DNA of 64,000 nucleotides, from NCBI GenBank assembly GCA_026390115.1, contig JAPLGO010000024.1:1-64000 (forward strand), given 5' to 3'. Below the pieces are notes generated by a model. The model saw only the letters and a program-made list of their open reading frames with translations. It did no database searches and was not told the DNA's origin. The translations under genes were made by a program, and so were the position numbers. This document shows positions 1 to 10,336 of this stretch, one piece after another; positions within the stretch are counted from its first letter, which is position 1, and every line of letters begins with the position of its first letter. The DNA is from Campylobacterales bacterium. GTDB taxonomy: Bacteria; Campylobacterota; Campylobacteria; Campylobacterales; Sulfurimonadaceae.

Positions 1-1
1 A

Positions 2-157
2 GTTTCCATACTTATCGTGCTACTTCCAACATTTTTCACAAAAAACGTTTCAAGAATCTCATCTGACAAAGAGATAAATTTACCGCTCATTCTCAATGAT
101 GAAAAAGGGATTAAACTTCTATTTTTTGGATATTCCGGATGCAACAACAGAAATTAA
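2..157 (+). pseudogene. SCO1/SenC-like N-terminal fragment (partial, runs into window edge)
   Basis: Frame 2 from the window edge reads VSILIVLLPTFFTKNVSRISSDKEINLPLILNDEKGIKLLFFGYSGCNNRN*, with a TM/signal-like start and an SCO-like LLFFGYSGC motif, then stops abruptly. Confidence 0.45.
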
Positions 158-584
158 AAGCTTTTCTAAAATACCTATAATTGCGGTAACCGCCTCCGTT
201 GTTTTTGAAAGTAAAGATAAGAAAAATAATATTTTTGATGACTTTTTACACAAACCTCTCAAAATTGAAAATTTAATCCACTCTCTATGTAAATTTATTA
301 AATGTGAGGTTAAAACTTTACCACTTGAACAAATAGATGATTATAAACACGAAACATTCTCTTTAAAAGAGTATTTATCAAAGTGCCCAAATCTTGACAA
401 AATGCTTTTTGATGCCAAGACGCAAGGGGATATTCAACTGATCCAAGAATTTGCAAAAGAGCTCTATAAATGTGGTGAAAAAAGCAACATAGAGAGTTTT
501 AAAAGAGTAGCAACACAACTGACTTTTGCAGTTGAGAGCTTTGACATAGGAGAGCGTAATATTTTACTGAATAGTTTTGAATGA
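145..584 (+). pseudogene. C-terminal fragment of a receiver-domain / hybrid kinase protein
   Basis: Frame 3 reads DATTEIKSFSKIPIIAVTASV...FDDFLHKPLKIENLI, the C-terminal half of a receiver domain, followed by an alpha-helical tail. The phospho-acceptor half is missing. The track ORF start at 96 lies in sequence that reads as SCO-like in another frame. Confidence 0.5.
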
Positions 585-592
585 TTTAGGGG

Positions 593-623
593 TTCACAAT
601 GCCTAAAATAATTGGCATGTGAA
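593..623. terminator. Hairpin between convergent genes
   Basis: TTCAC-a-ATGCC-taaaataatt-GGCAT-GTGAA: 10 bp stem with one bulged A, between the + strand fragment and the - strand CDS 635..1111. Confidence 0.5.
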
Positions 624-634
624 AATATATAACG

Positions 635-1111
635 CTATTTTTCTACTACAAATTCAGATGGATTTTCTAAACAATCCATCCCATCAGCATATTTTTCTAC
701 ATTTGCCCCGTAAGCGTAGGTTAATTCTCCACCCATTTTACCTTGGAACAGAGTTCCGCTGCTTATAATAGCAGCTAAAAGTATTGCAAAAATTTCAACT
801 TTTAAAATCTTTTTAAAACAGCCTATAAATTTAGCAAGAGTTGCTAGACCCATTCCGATTACCAAAAATAGTCCAAGCTCTTTATGATCTTTTAGTAAAT
901 CCTGTCCTGCATCAGGTAAAAGTATAAAAACTTCACCTCCGTCACTCTTTCCTGTAAAAAATGCAAATATCAGAAAAAGTGTTGCAAAAACCATAAAACG
1001 TGTAGAAATTTTTGACATAAGCTCACTCGGCTTAATCAAATAAGCAATTCCAATAACTAAAGAGACAACTGGTAAAACTACTGCAAAATGTGCAACCGCC
1101 GGATGTAACAT
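635..1111 (-). CDS. DUF2231-like membrane protein
   Basis: MLHPAVAHFAVVLPVV start and four hydrophobic segments. Confidence 0.6.
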   Translation of the reverse strand: MLHPAVAHFAVVLPVVSLVIGIAYLIKPSELMSKISTRFMVFATLFLIFAFFTGKSDGGEVFILLPDAGQDLLKDHKELGLFLVIGMGLATLAKFIGCFKKILKVEIFAILLAAIISSGTLFQGKMGGELTYAYGANVEKYADGMDCLENPSEFVVEK

Positions 1112-1199
1112 GTTCTATCCTTCTTTTAAACTGCAATATTTTACTATTTGTTTTATAACAATTGACTACAAAAGAAAACTAATTACTGATGTTACGCAG

Positions 1200-2492
1200 C
1201 TAATTATTTAACCTTACTCTCACAGACTGCTCATGCGCATGAAGACCCTCTGTATGTGCGATTAATGCGCAAGCTTCTCCTATCTCATTTATGGCTTTTG
1301 CAGAGAATGAGATAATGGATGTTTTTTTCATAAAATTTTCAACTCCAAGGGGAGAATAAAACTTAGCCGTTCCGCCCGTTGGAAGCGTATGATTTGGACC
1401 TGCAACATAGTCACCGATTGCCTCCGGTGTATTGTGACCCAAAAAGATAGCTCCGGCATGTTTTATAAAAGGAAGAAGTTCAAAAGGCGAATTTGTTGCC
1501 ACTTCGAGATGTTCCGGCGCAATCTCATTCATCAGTTTTATAGCTTCATCCATATCATGCGTGACAATAATCGCACCTCTTTCTTCTATTGACTTTCTAG
1601 CTATCTCTTGTCGAGGGAGTTTTAAAAGCCATTTTTCAATTTCAATCTTTACCTCATCTGCCAGTTTTTGTGACGGTGTTATCAAAATGGAGCTGGCCAT
1701 CTCATCATGTTCTGCCTGAGAGAGCATGTCAACAGCCAAATGGCTGGCATTTGCGCTATCATCTGCAAGTATTCCTATCTCACTGGGACCTGCTATCATG
1801 TCGATGTTTACTTCACCGAAAACCATTTTCTTCGCCGTTGCAACGAAAATATTTCCCGGACCGGTAATAACATCTACTTTTGGAATACTCTCAGTTCCGT
1901 ACGCCATAGCAGCGATTGCACTTGCCCCTCCAACCTTGTAAACTTTAGTGACCCCGCAAAGGTGACATGCAGCAAGTAAAAGCTCATTTGGCTCGTTGTT
2001 AGGTGTCGGCGTACATACAATTATATTTTCAACTCCCGCAACTTGAGCCGGAATTACATTCATCAAAAGAGAGGATGGATAGGCAGCTTTCCCACCCGGA
2101 ATATAGAGCCCCGCACTGTCAACCGGAGTTACTTTTTGCCCCAGAATTGTTCCATTGGGCTCATCGTCAAACCAGCTTTTTGGCTTTAATTTTTCATGGT
2201 AAACTTTAATTCTATCATAAGAGAGGTGCAGAGCTTTTTTCAACTCTTCATCGATATTATCATAGGCCTTTTGCATAGATTCAGTAGAAATTATCAAATC
2301 TTCATCTTCTATTGGTGTCCAATTATCAAACTTCGATATATGAAGTTTGAGTGCCTGATTTTTATCTTTTTTTATCTCTTCAATAATGTTCCCGACAATC
2401 ACGCTCACATTGGCAATATCCATTTTTCCACGTCCAAGAAGCTCTGAAAAACTCTCTTGAAAATTATTATCTGTTGTTTTTGTAAATATCAT
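1200..2492 (-). CDS. hisD: Histidinol dehydrogenase
   Basis: Full-length 430 aa; GLYIPGGKAAYPSSLLMNVIPA, DMIAGPSEIGILAD, AEHDE and GPNHTLPTGG motifs. Confidence 0.95.
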   Translation of the reverse strand: MIFTKTTDNNFQESFSELLGRGKMDIANVSVIVGNIIEEIKKDKNQALKLHISKFDNWTPIEDEDLIISTESMQKAYDNIDEELKKALHLSYDRIKVYHEKLKPKSWFDDEPNGTILGQKVTPVDSAGLYIPGGKAAYPSSLLMNVIPAQVAGVENIIVCTPTPNNEPNELLLAACHLCGVTKVYKVGGASAIAAMAYGTESIPKVDVITGPGNIFVATAKKMVFGEVNIDMIAGPSEIGILADDSANASHLAVDMLSQAEHDEMASSILITPSQKLADEVKIEIEKWLLKLPRQEIARKSIEERGAIIVTHDMDEAIKLMNEIAPEHLEVATNSPFELLPFIKHAGAIFLGHNTPEAIGDYVAGPNHTLPTGGTAKFYSPLGVENFMKKTSIISFSAKAINEIGEACALIAHTEGLHAHEQSVRVRLNN

Positions 2493-2494
2493 AT

Positions 2495-2920
2495 CTATTT
2501 TTCCACATTTTTCGTATTATCAAACTCTTCTTTTACGATAGCAAGAGCATTTAAAAAATTCTCCGCATCAACAGCACCCATAAGCGGTTCAAATATAGGC
2601 TCACCGTTGGAGAACAGAAACCATATCGTAGGTGTTCCCGGTCTCCATAACTCTTCGGGCGTATAATCATTTTCATCCGTGTAAGATATTATAGATACGA
2701 AATCTTTATTAAGTGCTTCTATAACTTTTGCATCTTTAAATGTTGTATTATCTAATAAAACGCAATAGTGGCAGGAGTGGCGAGAAAAAACAAATAATAC
2801 AGGTTTATTCAGTTGGGTGGCTTTTTTTATACCGCTCTCATAATCCTTTTCCCACTCTATGCCGGAAGCTGATAAAAGCGTAGAAACGAATAACGCTAAA
2901 TATAATAATTTTTTAAACAT
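2495..2920 (-). CDS. Thioredoxin-fold protein (thioredoxin_7/SoxW-like), exported
   Basis: Signal-like N-terminus; NKPVLFVFSRHSCHYCVLLDNTTFKD with CxxC-type motif CHYC. Confidence 0.75.
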   Translation of the reverse strand: MFKKLLYLALFVSTLLSASGIEWEKDYESGIKKATQLNKPVLFVFSRHSCHYCVLLDNTTFKDAKVIEALNKDFVSIISYTDENDYTPEELWRPGTPTIWFLFSNGEPIFEPLMGAVDAENFLNALAIVKEEFDNTKNVEK

Positions 2921-3434
2921 CTTTTTTTACCTTTTTTAATAACTCTTTTGCACATTCTGATGCACTTTTATTTTCAACATCTATCACTATGTCGGCCATT
3001 GCTAAATATTCCGGTCTTCTCATCTCATACAATGCTTTTGCTTTTTTTAAATCTTTGAGCAGTGGTCTTTTCTTAAGTTTTTGACTTGCATTCGGATGTT
3101 TTTTTATTCTCTTAATAATTGCATCAAACGAGGAATCTAAAAGAACAATTGTACCTATTTTATTTAAATTTCCCACTTTGTAGAATCCGCCGCCTGTCGA
3201 GATAAGTGTATTTTTCACACTGTTCTCTAACCATAAAGCAACTTTTTTTTCTAGATTCCTAAAGTAGGGTTCGCCTTCATCATGAAAAATATTTTTGATT
3301 TTTCTGTTTTGCATACTCTCTATCAAATCATCCGTATCAATAGCGATATACTCAGAGTTGTTTACCACTTCTCTGGCAACACTACCCTTTCCAACGCCCA
3401 TAAAACCAATTAAAATAATATTTTCCATTCTCAA
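2913..3434 (-). CDS. aroK: Shikimate kinase
   Basis: NIILIGFMGVGKGSVAREV P-loop, DTDDLIE, STGGGF and RRPEYLAMAD motifs. Confidence 0.9.
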   Translation of the reverse strand: MRMENIILIGFMGVGKGSVAREVVNNSEYIAIDTDDLIESMQNRKIKNIFHDEGEPYFRNLEKKVALWLENSVKNTLISTGGGFYKVGNLNKIGTIVLLDSSFDAIIKRIKKHPNASQKLKKRPLLKDLKKAKALYEMRRPEYLAMADIVIDVENKSASECAKELLKKVKKDV

Positions 3435-4732
3435 CTCTCTTTTGTTGCAAAGGCCTTCATGTCAAAATCCGGCTCCGTTTTCTTTATCTTCATATATATT
3501 AACACGGGTGCTACTATATTAAATTCTAAAATAGCAACGCTAATTATAAAACAAACTGCAGAAATTTCTAATAAAAGCGGCTCATAAAATGAAAATATAA
3601 ACCCAATCAATGAAGCTATAAACAGAATAAATTGAAGTTTCGCCAGATTTTTATTTATCATCTCGTTCATCGTAGGTATCTGTATGTATCCCATTGCGTT
3701 AAGATGAAACCATACTAAAAACGGAACTACTTTGTAAAGCATTCCCGTGACAATGGACATTATAAAGCCACCGCCTATTAATATGCCCACCATCACTATA
3801 TATTCATGTTTAAAATATTCATCGAATATCCATAAAAATGCGCCAAGAGTTAAAAATATGCTGGCACTTCTCCAATACCAAACCGTGACATCGCTGATTG
3901 GTCGGCGGCGTTTATTTAACTTTTTCCATACCGTTGTCGCGAATGCCCAAAAGAACAGAGTTATCCAAAGTTTTGCAACAAGGGCGTAAGTATCATTAAA
4001 TATATTTAGCATAACCCATAAAATAAGCCCTGCAGGAATAAGCCAGACAACTCTCTTTTTGCAAAAAGTTTTAAATTTTGGTGCAACATAGAACATTGGA
4101 AGAACTTGAAAAGAGACTCCGATAATCAAAATTCCTGCAAATCCGAATATTCCCAAAACACTATGAATATTTGCAATTGTCGCATGAAGCTCTGAAATGT
4201 TGTTTGTGCTATAGGAATAGAGTAAAAAAAGCCCCATAAATACGGTCAAAAATGCAAAAGTTATGCTGTTTGCCATTGATTTTACCGTTGGGGTAAAGTT
4301 TGTAACACTTTTGATTGCTACGGCAATAGGAATTAAAATCATCATAAAACCGCTGCCAAGAGATACAACTGCTATGGAACTAAATAGTGTATTATTTTGC
4401 AGAAGTCCCATAAGCATAAAAATAAGACCAAAGAAGAGAAGAAGATGTGAATATTTTGTAGCAAACTTCACATTAGAAATTTTTGCCCCTGCTAGAACAG
4501 GCAGCATCTGGGTTAAGGCACCAAGCATGACAAAACCAAAAAAACCTATAGTAATAGCATGGGTAACTACAATGGATTCCATCGAATATCTGCTCATAAG
4601 CGCACCGCTATCACTAAATAGAATCAAGAAACCTGCAAATAGTGCAAAAAGAGGTGCTGCTAAAAAGAATCTCAACGGTGCCGATATGGGAGGTGCTTGA
4701 TCTATAGACAAACCGTTAAAATCCACTTGCAA
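3431..4732 (-). CDS. Multi-TM membrane protein, NnrS/cytochrome-oxidase subunit I-like
   Basis: 433 aa with about 12 hydrophobic segments and conserved-looking His residues (THAITIGFFGFVMLGALTQMLPVL; WFHLNAMG). Family assignment tentative. Confidence 0.5.
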   Translation of the reverse strand: MQVDFNGLSIDQAPPISAPLRFFLAAPLFALFAGFLILFSDSGALMSRYSMESIVVTHAITIGFFGFVMLGALTQMLPVLAGAKISNVKFATKYSHLLLFFGLIFMLMGLLQNNTLFSSIAVVSLGSGFMMILIPIAVAIKSVTNFTPTVKSMANSITFAFLTVFMGLFLLYSYSTNNISELHATIANIHSVLGIFGFAGILIIGVSFQVLPMFYVAPKFKTFCKKRVVWLIPAGLILWVMLNIFNDTYALVAKLWITLFFWAFATTVWKKLNKRRRPISDVTVWYWRSASIFLTLGAFLWIFDEYFKHEYIVMVGILIGGGFIMSIVTGMLYKVVPFLVWFHLNAMGYIQIPTMNEMINKNLAKLQFILFIASLIGFIFSFYEPLLLEISAVCFIISVAILEFNIVAPVLIYMKIKKTEPDFDMKAFATKES

Positions 4733-4792
4733 ACCTTTTATTCAGATTATTTCCAATCACAAATATTCTACTTATCGGCGAAAAAAGAGCTT

Positions 4793-5233
4793 TTACTCGA
4801 CAATCATGGATTCCATCATAGAAACAATTCTATCTGAATCCGCACTAAGATGTTGCTGTGCCATCGGGTAAAGCATCTGTTCCTCTTTCATATTGTGCTG
4901 CTGATTTAAGATCATCAGAGTTTCAGATAATCCAAAAAATTTATCTTTGTTTCCTGCTTCGACAGCTTCTTTCATCTGTTCCATTAACGATCTCATTTGC
5001 GAATGTTCATGTCTCATCATCGCAGTCGGACCCTGAGTCATTCCTGTTTTTGTTTCAAACTCTAAAAACATAATTCTCTCTTCCATCTGAAAGTGTCTCT
5101 CACTCTCTTTAATAAACTCTTCACACGCCTTTTTCGCATCCTTTAGCGACTTAGTTGCCTTCTCTTCCATTGTTGCAAATAACTCATCACATTTTCCATG
5201 GTCGCTGCTTAAAAACTCTTTTATTGTACTCAT
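4793..5233 (-). CDS. Hemerythrin-domain protein
   Basis: DHGKCDELF, HFQMEERIMFLEFE, RHEHSQM and NQQHNMKEEQMLYP metal-ligand pattern. Confidence 0.85.
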   Translation of the reverse strand: MSTIKEFLSSDHGKCDELFATMEEKATKSLKDAKKACEEFIKESERHFQMEERIMFLEFETKTGMTQGPTAMMRHEHSQMRSLMEQMKEAVEAGNKDKFFGLSETLMILNQQHNMKEEQMLYPMAQQHLSADSDRIVSMMESMIVE

Positions 5234-5292
5234 AATTTATGCCTTTTGAAGTAATATTGGCATTATATAAGATTTAAATAAAAAATTTATTA

Positions 5293-8154
5293 TCACAAAT
5301 CAAGAGCCGATTGATATTCTAGAAGCGATTTTATATACGGCTTTATCTCTTCTAACTTTTTTAGAAAGTCAAAATCTTCCTTCTTGTCTCTTGAATTTGT
5401 TTCTAACTCTTGGGCTAGTTTTGCAATGACATCAAAACATAGAGAAGCAGCACCACTTTTTATATTATGTGCATTTATTTGTATCTTTGGAAAATCTTTT
5501 TGAGCAATTCCATCCTCAATGTTATTTTCAAGTTCATTTAAAGATGATACATAACTTTTTACAAGTTTTCCTATAATAGCTTGAGGAAAATTCATATTTT
5601 TAGCAGCCGATTCAAGGGATAAGTTTATATCCAAGAATCCTTTTGTTTGAGACGATAAACTCCTATTTTGAGTTATCACACTTTTATTGTTGCCGCCATT
5701 TGTCTGAACGGCTTGGCTTTGTTTTACCAAAAGAGCTTCAAAAGCTCTTATATCTATCGGTTTAGAGAGATAGTCATGCATTCCTATAGATAAAAATTTA
5801 TCTCTGTCTCCATCAAGTGCATTCGCAGTAAGGGCGACAATAGGCGTTGTAACTTTTAAATCGTTTATTATAATTTTTGTAGCATCCATGCCATTCATAA
5901 TAGGCATGTTTATATCCATCAAAATTAGGTCGTAGCTGCTATTTTTAACCATTTCAACTGCTTCTAAACCATTTGTTGCAAAACTGTATTCTATATCAAA
6001 TTGGTCTAAAAGTTCCGCAATAAGTATTCTGTTTACCTCATAATCCTCGGCTACTAAAATTTTTAAATGAACAGAATGCGCATCATTGCTGGCTTGCATA
6101 TCTGTTTTTATAAGCTTCAGTCTCATAAGCTCATTATAGAGAATAGATGGAAAATCATGAAAAATTTCAACTTGGTGATGCCTTAAATCTTCAAAACTAT
6201 CATCAGTTTTTAGAAGTAGTAATATCTTAGCATACTGAAAACTTTTTGTAGACTCTTCGTTCGTTGAAAGAATAATCGAATTATCTAAATCTATCTTTTC
6301 ATCAAATGTTTCTAAAATTTGATGCTCAATTTTGTAGGCATTCAGTTGTTCAGCTGCACTTCGTAATGAAATTTCATCCATATCAAAAAGATAGATTTTC
6401 AGCCCGCCCAAATGCTCTTTTAGCGTGTTGTTAGTTACGCAATGCTCATAAGCAAGATCAAAATAAAATTTGCTCCCTGCTCCCTCTTTACTTTCGAGCT
6501 GCAGCCGGCTTCCCATCATAGCAACCAAGCTATTTGAAATACTCAGACCCAGCCCTGTTCCGCCAAATTTTCTTGTGGTCGAACTGTCCGCCTGAGAAAA
6601 CGGTTCAAATATTTTTTGTTGTCTGTCCTCAGGTATTCCGATTCCGCTATCCTGAACAAGAAATCTCACACTCTTGTTACCGTTTATCAGCTGTTTTTTT
6701 ATTTTTATATCTACTGTTCCATGCTCCGGTGTAAATTTTATAGCATTTCCTATAAGGTTCATTAAAATCTGTTTTATATAAAAACTATCTAACTCGATAC
6801 ACTCCTCTAGCAATGGGTCAATCTCTATCATGTAAGATAAATTTTTCTCAGCCGCTCTGCCCGCTAAAAGTAAAAATGTATCTTCAAACTCCATAAATGG
6901 ATTGATTTTCATCGTGTCTAATTCCGTCTGTCCGCTCTCTAATTTTGAAAAGTCTAAAATATCATTTATGATTTGAATCAAAGTTGCACTGGAGCTTTTT
7001 ATTAAATCTACAAATTTACTCTGTCTGGCTTCTAATTTTGTTTTGGATAAAAGCTCTGAAAAACCTAGGATTGCATTCATAGGTGTTCGTATCTCATGAC
7101 TCATATTTGCCAAGAAATTTGATTTCTCTTTTTCTGCTTCATGTGATTTTATTCTAGCCTCTTCTATCTCGGTTATGTCTGTAAAAGTTGCCAAGTATGT
7201 CTTTTTATCATCTATTTCAACTATTGCTATTTTTACACTATACACTCGCTTATTAATTAGAGCGAGATGCACTTTTTGAGGCTCTTCTACTATAGGAGTT
7301 ACCCAAAAGAATGCATCGTTACTTGGTTTTAAAAAATTATCTTTCACTTCAAATAGTTCACATACGCATTGATGCTCTTCTTGAAATTTTTCAAGTGTAG
7401 CAAACCCAAACACTTCAAAAAATTTTTTATTTGCTTCTGTAACACCGGAAATTTTATCAAACAAAACAATAATGCTCTCTTGATTATCTAAAATTTGAGA
7501 AACTCTTTGCTTTTCAGATTCCAGTCTATTCTGATACTCTATTGCCTTTGTTACATCCTCTCTAAGAGCCATAAACTCCACAATGTTTCCATCTCTGTTG
7601 AGAAGAGGCACTATGGTCGCATTTACATAATATATCGTGCCATTCTTTGCCCTGTTTGGAAAGACACCCTGCCAAACTTTTTTATTTAAAATAGTGTCCC
7701 ACATCTCTTTAAAAACTGATTTCGGAACATCGGGATGCCTCACAATATTGTGAGATTTTCCTAGCAGTTCTGCTGCGCTATATCCGCTTATTTTCGAAAA
7801 GTTACTGTTTATATATTTAATCCTTCCGCTCAAATCGGTCGTACTTACAATCAACGACGTATCTATGGCTTCTTTATACTGATTAAGCATGTAAACCGTC
7901 TCTTCATTCTCGTCTGATCTCTTATCTAGGAGTCTTTGAAGATGGCTGTTTTGCTCTCTGATTTTGATATTTGCTTTTTCAATATCTTGTGAATTTATAT
8001 CAATAGTATGTTCTAAAAATTTTTTCTCTGCATAAAGCTCATCATAACTGTTTGATATCTCTTCAATAAATTTTGAAAACGACTCCCTGTTCAAAGAGTC
8101 TTCAAACTCCTCTCCAAAATATCTTTTAATCTGTCTTTTGAGCAATCTATGCAT
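5293..8154 (-). CDS. PAS-containing hybrid sensor histidine kinase with receiver and Hpt domains
   Basis: PAS motif (ISGYSAAELLGKSHNIVRHPDVP), H-box NFLANMSHEIRTPMN, ATPase boxes, receiver LILMDINMPIMNGMDAT...LSKPID, C-terminal Hpt NAHNIKSGAASL. Confidence 0.93.
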   Translation of the reverse strand: MHRLLKRQIKRYFGEEFEDSLNRESFSKFIEEISNSYDELYAEKKFLEHTIDINSQDIEKANIKIREQNSHLQRLLDKRSDENEETVYMLNQYKEAIDTSLIVSTTDLSGRIKYINSNFSKISGYSAAELLGKSHNIVRHPDVPKSVFKEMWDTILNKKVWQGVFPNRAKNGTIYYVNATIVPLLNRDGNIVEFMALREDVTKAIEYQNRLESEKQRVSQILDNQESIIVLFDKISGVTEANKKFFEVFGFATLEKFQEEHQCVCELFEVKDNFLKPSNDAFFWVTPIVEEPQKVHLALINKRVYSVKIAIVEIDDKKTYLATFTDITEIEEARIKSHEAEKEKSNFLANMSHEIRTPMNAILGFSELLSKTKLEARQSKFVDLIKSSSATLIQIINDILDFSKLESGQTELDTMKINPFMEFEDTFLLLAGRAAEKNLSYMIEIDPLLEECIELDSFYIKQILMNLIGNAIKFTPEHGTVDIKIKKQLINGNKSVRFLVQDSGIGIPEDRQQKIFEPFSQADSSTTRKFGGTGLGLSISNSLVAMMGSRLQLESKEGAGSKFYFDLAYEHCVTNNTLKEHLGGLKIYLFDMDEISLRSAAEQLNAYKIEHQILETFDEKIDLDNSIILSTNEESTKSFQYAKILLLLKTDDSFEDLRHHQVEIFHDFPSILYNELMRLKLIKTDMQASNDAHSVHLKILVAEDYEVNRILIAELLDQFDIEYSFATNGLEAVEMVKNSSYDLILMDINMPIMNGMDATKIIINDLKVTTPIVALTANALDGDRDKFLSIGMHDYLSKPIDIRAFEALLVKQSQAVQTNGGNNKSVITQNRSLSSQTKGFLDINLSLESAAKNMNFPQAIIGKLVKSYVSSLNELENNIEDGIAQKDFPKIQINAHNIKSGAASLCFDVIAKLAQELETNSRDKKEDFDFLKKLEEIKPYIKSLLEYQSALDL

Positions 8155-8155
8155 A

Positions 8156-9292
8156 TTAATTTTCGTATATAACCGTAAGCGTTATTGTCTGATTATGCAG
8201 TTCACACTTCAACTTATCAACCTCAAATGGTGCTATCTCTCCGTACGAGTAAAAACCTACAAGATTTACATTTTTACCGAGGATATCTCCCACTTCTTGC
8301 AGCTCTTCATCTATAAGTTGCCCCAAAACAAGCTTTCGTCCTACGCAACTCACCACAAGCCCAAGGGCGGGTTTATCATTTACGATCGTTATTTCACTTG
8401 CAGCATGTCCGGCTCCGTCTATCAGCTTATCTGTATCGGGCTTCATAAGTCTTGCCGAATAACCCTCCGGCACATCACCGGCGAAGATAATAGTTTTTTC
8501 TGCTTCATCCACCCCAAGGAGAGTTCTAATTACTTCTGGGTCACCCTCATTTTTCTTAATACTCAAAGGAAATCGTAGCCCGCTATTTGGTAAATCAGCG
8601 GCATACTCACCCAAATATCTCTTATACAAATCCAAAGCCGGCTCGTTATCTATCTCATAAAGAACATTCCCTTTTGACTTCGTAATAACCCTATGTGTTC
8701 CGAACTCGCTCCAACCGCCAAAACAGCCGCTGCTTATTACTAGATTATTTCCATAAAAACCAACTACAGCTATTCTGCCCTCTTTTGCTTCATCATCACA
8801 TAGTACGAATGTTTCTTGAAATCTTGCACCATCACCTGCTAAACCACCCGTCACCTCAACGCCTTCTAAGGATGAATTAATCCCTTTAACAAGCTCTGAG
8901 CCATTGATTTTCAATCCATCGGAGAGAACAAATACATGTTTCAACCCATCTCTACTTAATTTGTTTACAAGCTGAGATGACAATTCCTCAAGATTTGTTC
9001 CATCTATATAATCAACGCTTTGAACTTCTACTCTTGAACTCTCAAACTTGAGAGCAGTTGCCACCAAAGAGTTTTTTGAAATCTCCTTTCCAAGGACATT
9101 CCCAGATGAAGAACAACCTACAATATGACTTTTTGGAAATTTTTCTTTAATCTTTTGAAATGTTGTACCTTGCTTGATTACATCCGTATCTCCAAAAACA
9201 AACACTATATCAGCATCCGCACTTTCGTTCAACCCTTTTGAAATGCAATTCCAATCACCACTTTCACTCAACGCTAAATTACTTATGAACAT
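8156..9292 (-). CDS. FIST domain-containing sensory protein
   Basis: FIST N/C architecture: IVGCSSSGNVLGKEI, VTGGLAGDGARFQETFV, ALDLYKRYLGE, LVVSCVGRKLVLGQ. Confidence 0.85.
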   Translation of the reverse strand: MFISNLALSESGDWNCISKGLNESADADIVFVFGDTDVIKQGTTFQKIKEKFPKSHIVGCSSSGNVLGKEISKNSLVATALKFESSRVEVQSVDYIDGTNLEELSSQLVNKLSRDGLKHVFVLSDGLKINGSELVKGINSSLEGVEVTGGLAGDGARFQETFVLCDDEAKEGRIAVVGFYGNNLVISSGCFGGWSEFGTHRVITKSKGNVLYEIDNEPALDLYKRYLGEYAADLPNSGLRFPLSIKKNEGDPEVIRTLLGVDEAEKTIIFAGDVPEGYSARLMKPDTDKLIDGAGHAASEITIVNDKPALGLVVSCVGRKLVLGQLIDEELQEVGDILGKNVNLVGFYSYGEIAPFEVDKLKCELHNQTITLTVIYEN

Positions 9293-9301
9293 AATTTTTC
9301 C

Positions 9302-10336
9302 TTACAATTCAAATTTTTTATAAATTTCTCTAATCTTCTCTATATTCTTTATAAACAGTTCAACCAATCTTGGATCAAAATACTTTCCAGACTCATTTTT
9401 TAAAAACTCAACCGTATCTTCAAAGCTCCATGGTTTTTTGTATGGGCGTTCCGATGTTAGTGCATCAAATACATCTGCAATCGCCGTTATACGACCATAA
9501 ATATGTATCTCTTCTCCCTGCAGCCCGCTAAAATAACCGCTCCCGTCATATTTTTCATGATGATGTTTTGCGATAATTGCACCCGCCTGAAGATAAGGAT
9601 TTTTACTGTCTTTTAACATGTCATACCCTATAACAGAGTGAGTTTTCATAATTTCATATTCATCATACTCCAGCTTCGCAGCTTTCAATAAAATATTATC
9701 CCGTATGCCGACTTTTCCTATGTCATGCAGAGGAGAGGCAAAAAAAAGTATATCCTGTTCTTTTTCACTTAACCCGTACTCTCTAGCCAAAAGCCTTGAA
9801 TAGTGCGCTACTCTGGAGATATGGCTTCCTGTTTCTGGGTCTCTGTACTCTGAAAGTCTTGAAATAATTTGAAGAGCCTCATGTTCCCTCTCAACAAGAT
9901 CTGCAGTAGCCTTTTGCACTTCTTCTTGGAGCTTTGCATTAAAATTTTTTAACTGAAGTTTTAATTGAATTATCTTTGTGAAGTTTTTAATTTTTGCCTC
10001 TAGCTGTGCAACATCAACAGGTTTTGTTAGAAAATCTGCCGCTCCTGCCTTAAGTGCTTCAAGTTTCAAATTTTGGTCATCATCCACTGCAGTAACCATA
10101 ATAGGAATCAGTTCATCTTGAAGAGCGACTGCCCCCTCTATAAGCTCTATTCCATTCATCTCTGGCATCATATAATCGACAAACATCAAATCAACTCTAT
10201 TGTGTTGAATGAATAACAAAGCCTCCAGTGGATCTTGAAAACTTTGAACAATAACGCCCATTTCTTTTGCTATCTCTTCTATAAGTATTAAATTCATAAG
10301 AGCATCATCAACAGATATAACTTTCAAACTATTCAT
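9302..10336 (-). CDS. Response regulator with HD-GYP domain
   Basis: Receiver (DLMFVDYMMPEMNGIEL..LTKPVD) plus HDIGKVGI...HHHEKYDGSGYFSGLQGEEIHIYGRITAIADVFDALTSERPYK. Likely start MNSLKV at 10336; the track start is 33 nt upstream. Confidence 0.92.
   Translation of the reverse strand: MNSLKVISVDDALMNLILIEEIAKEMGVIVQSFQDPLEALLFIQHNRVDLMFVDYMMPEMNGIELIEGAVALQDELIPIMVTAVDDDQNLKLEALKAGAADFLTKPVDVAQLEAKIKNFTKIIQLKLQLKNFNAKLQEEVQKATADLVEREHEALQIISRLSEYRDPETGSHISRVAHYSRLLAREYGLSEKEQDILFFASPLHDIGKVGIRDNILLKAAKLEYDEYEIMKTHSVIGYDMLKDSKNPYLQAGAIIAKHHHEKYDGSGYFSGLQGEEIHIYGRITAIADVFDALTSERPYKKPWSFEDTVEFLKNESGKYFDPRLVELFIKNIEKIREIYKKFEL

Noticed and set aside
4772-4779. Exact GCCGATAA (sigma28 -10) on the - strand before the multi-TM gene
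   Set aside because: The nearest TAAA is only 12 nt upstream instead of about 15, so a FliA promoter is not supported.
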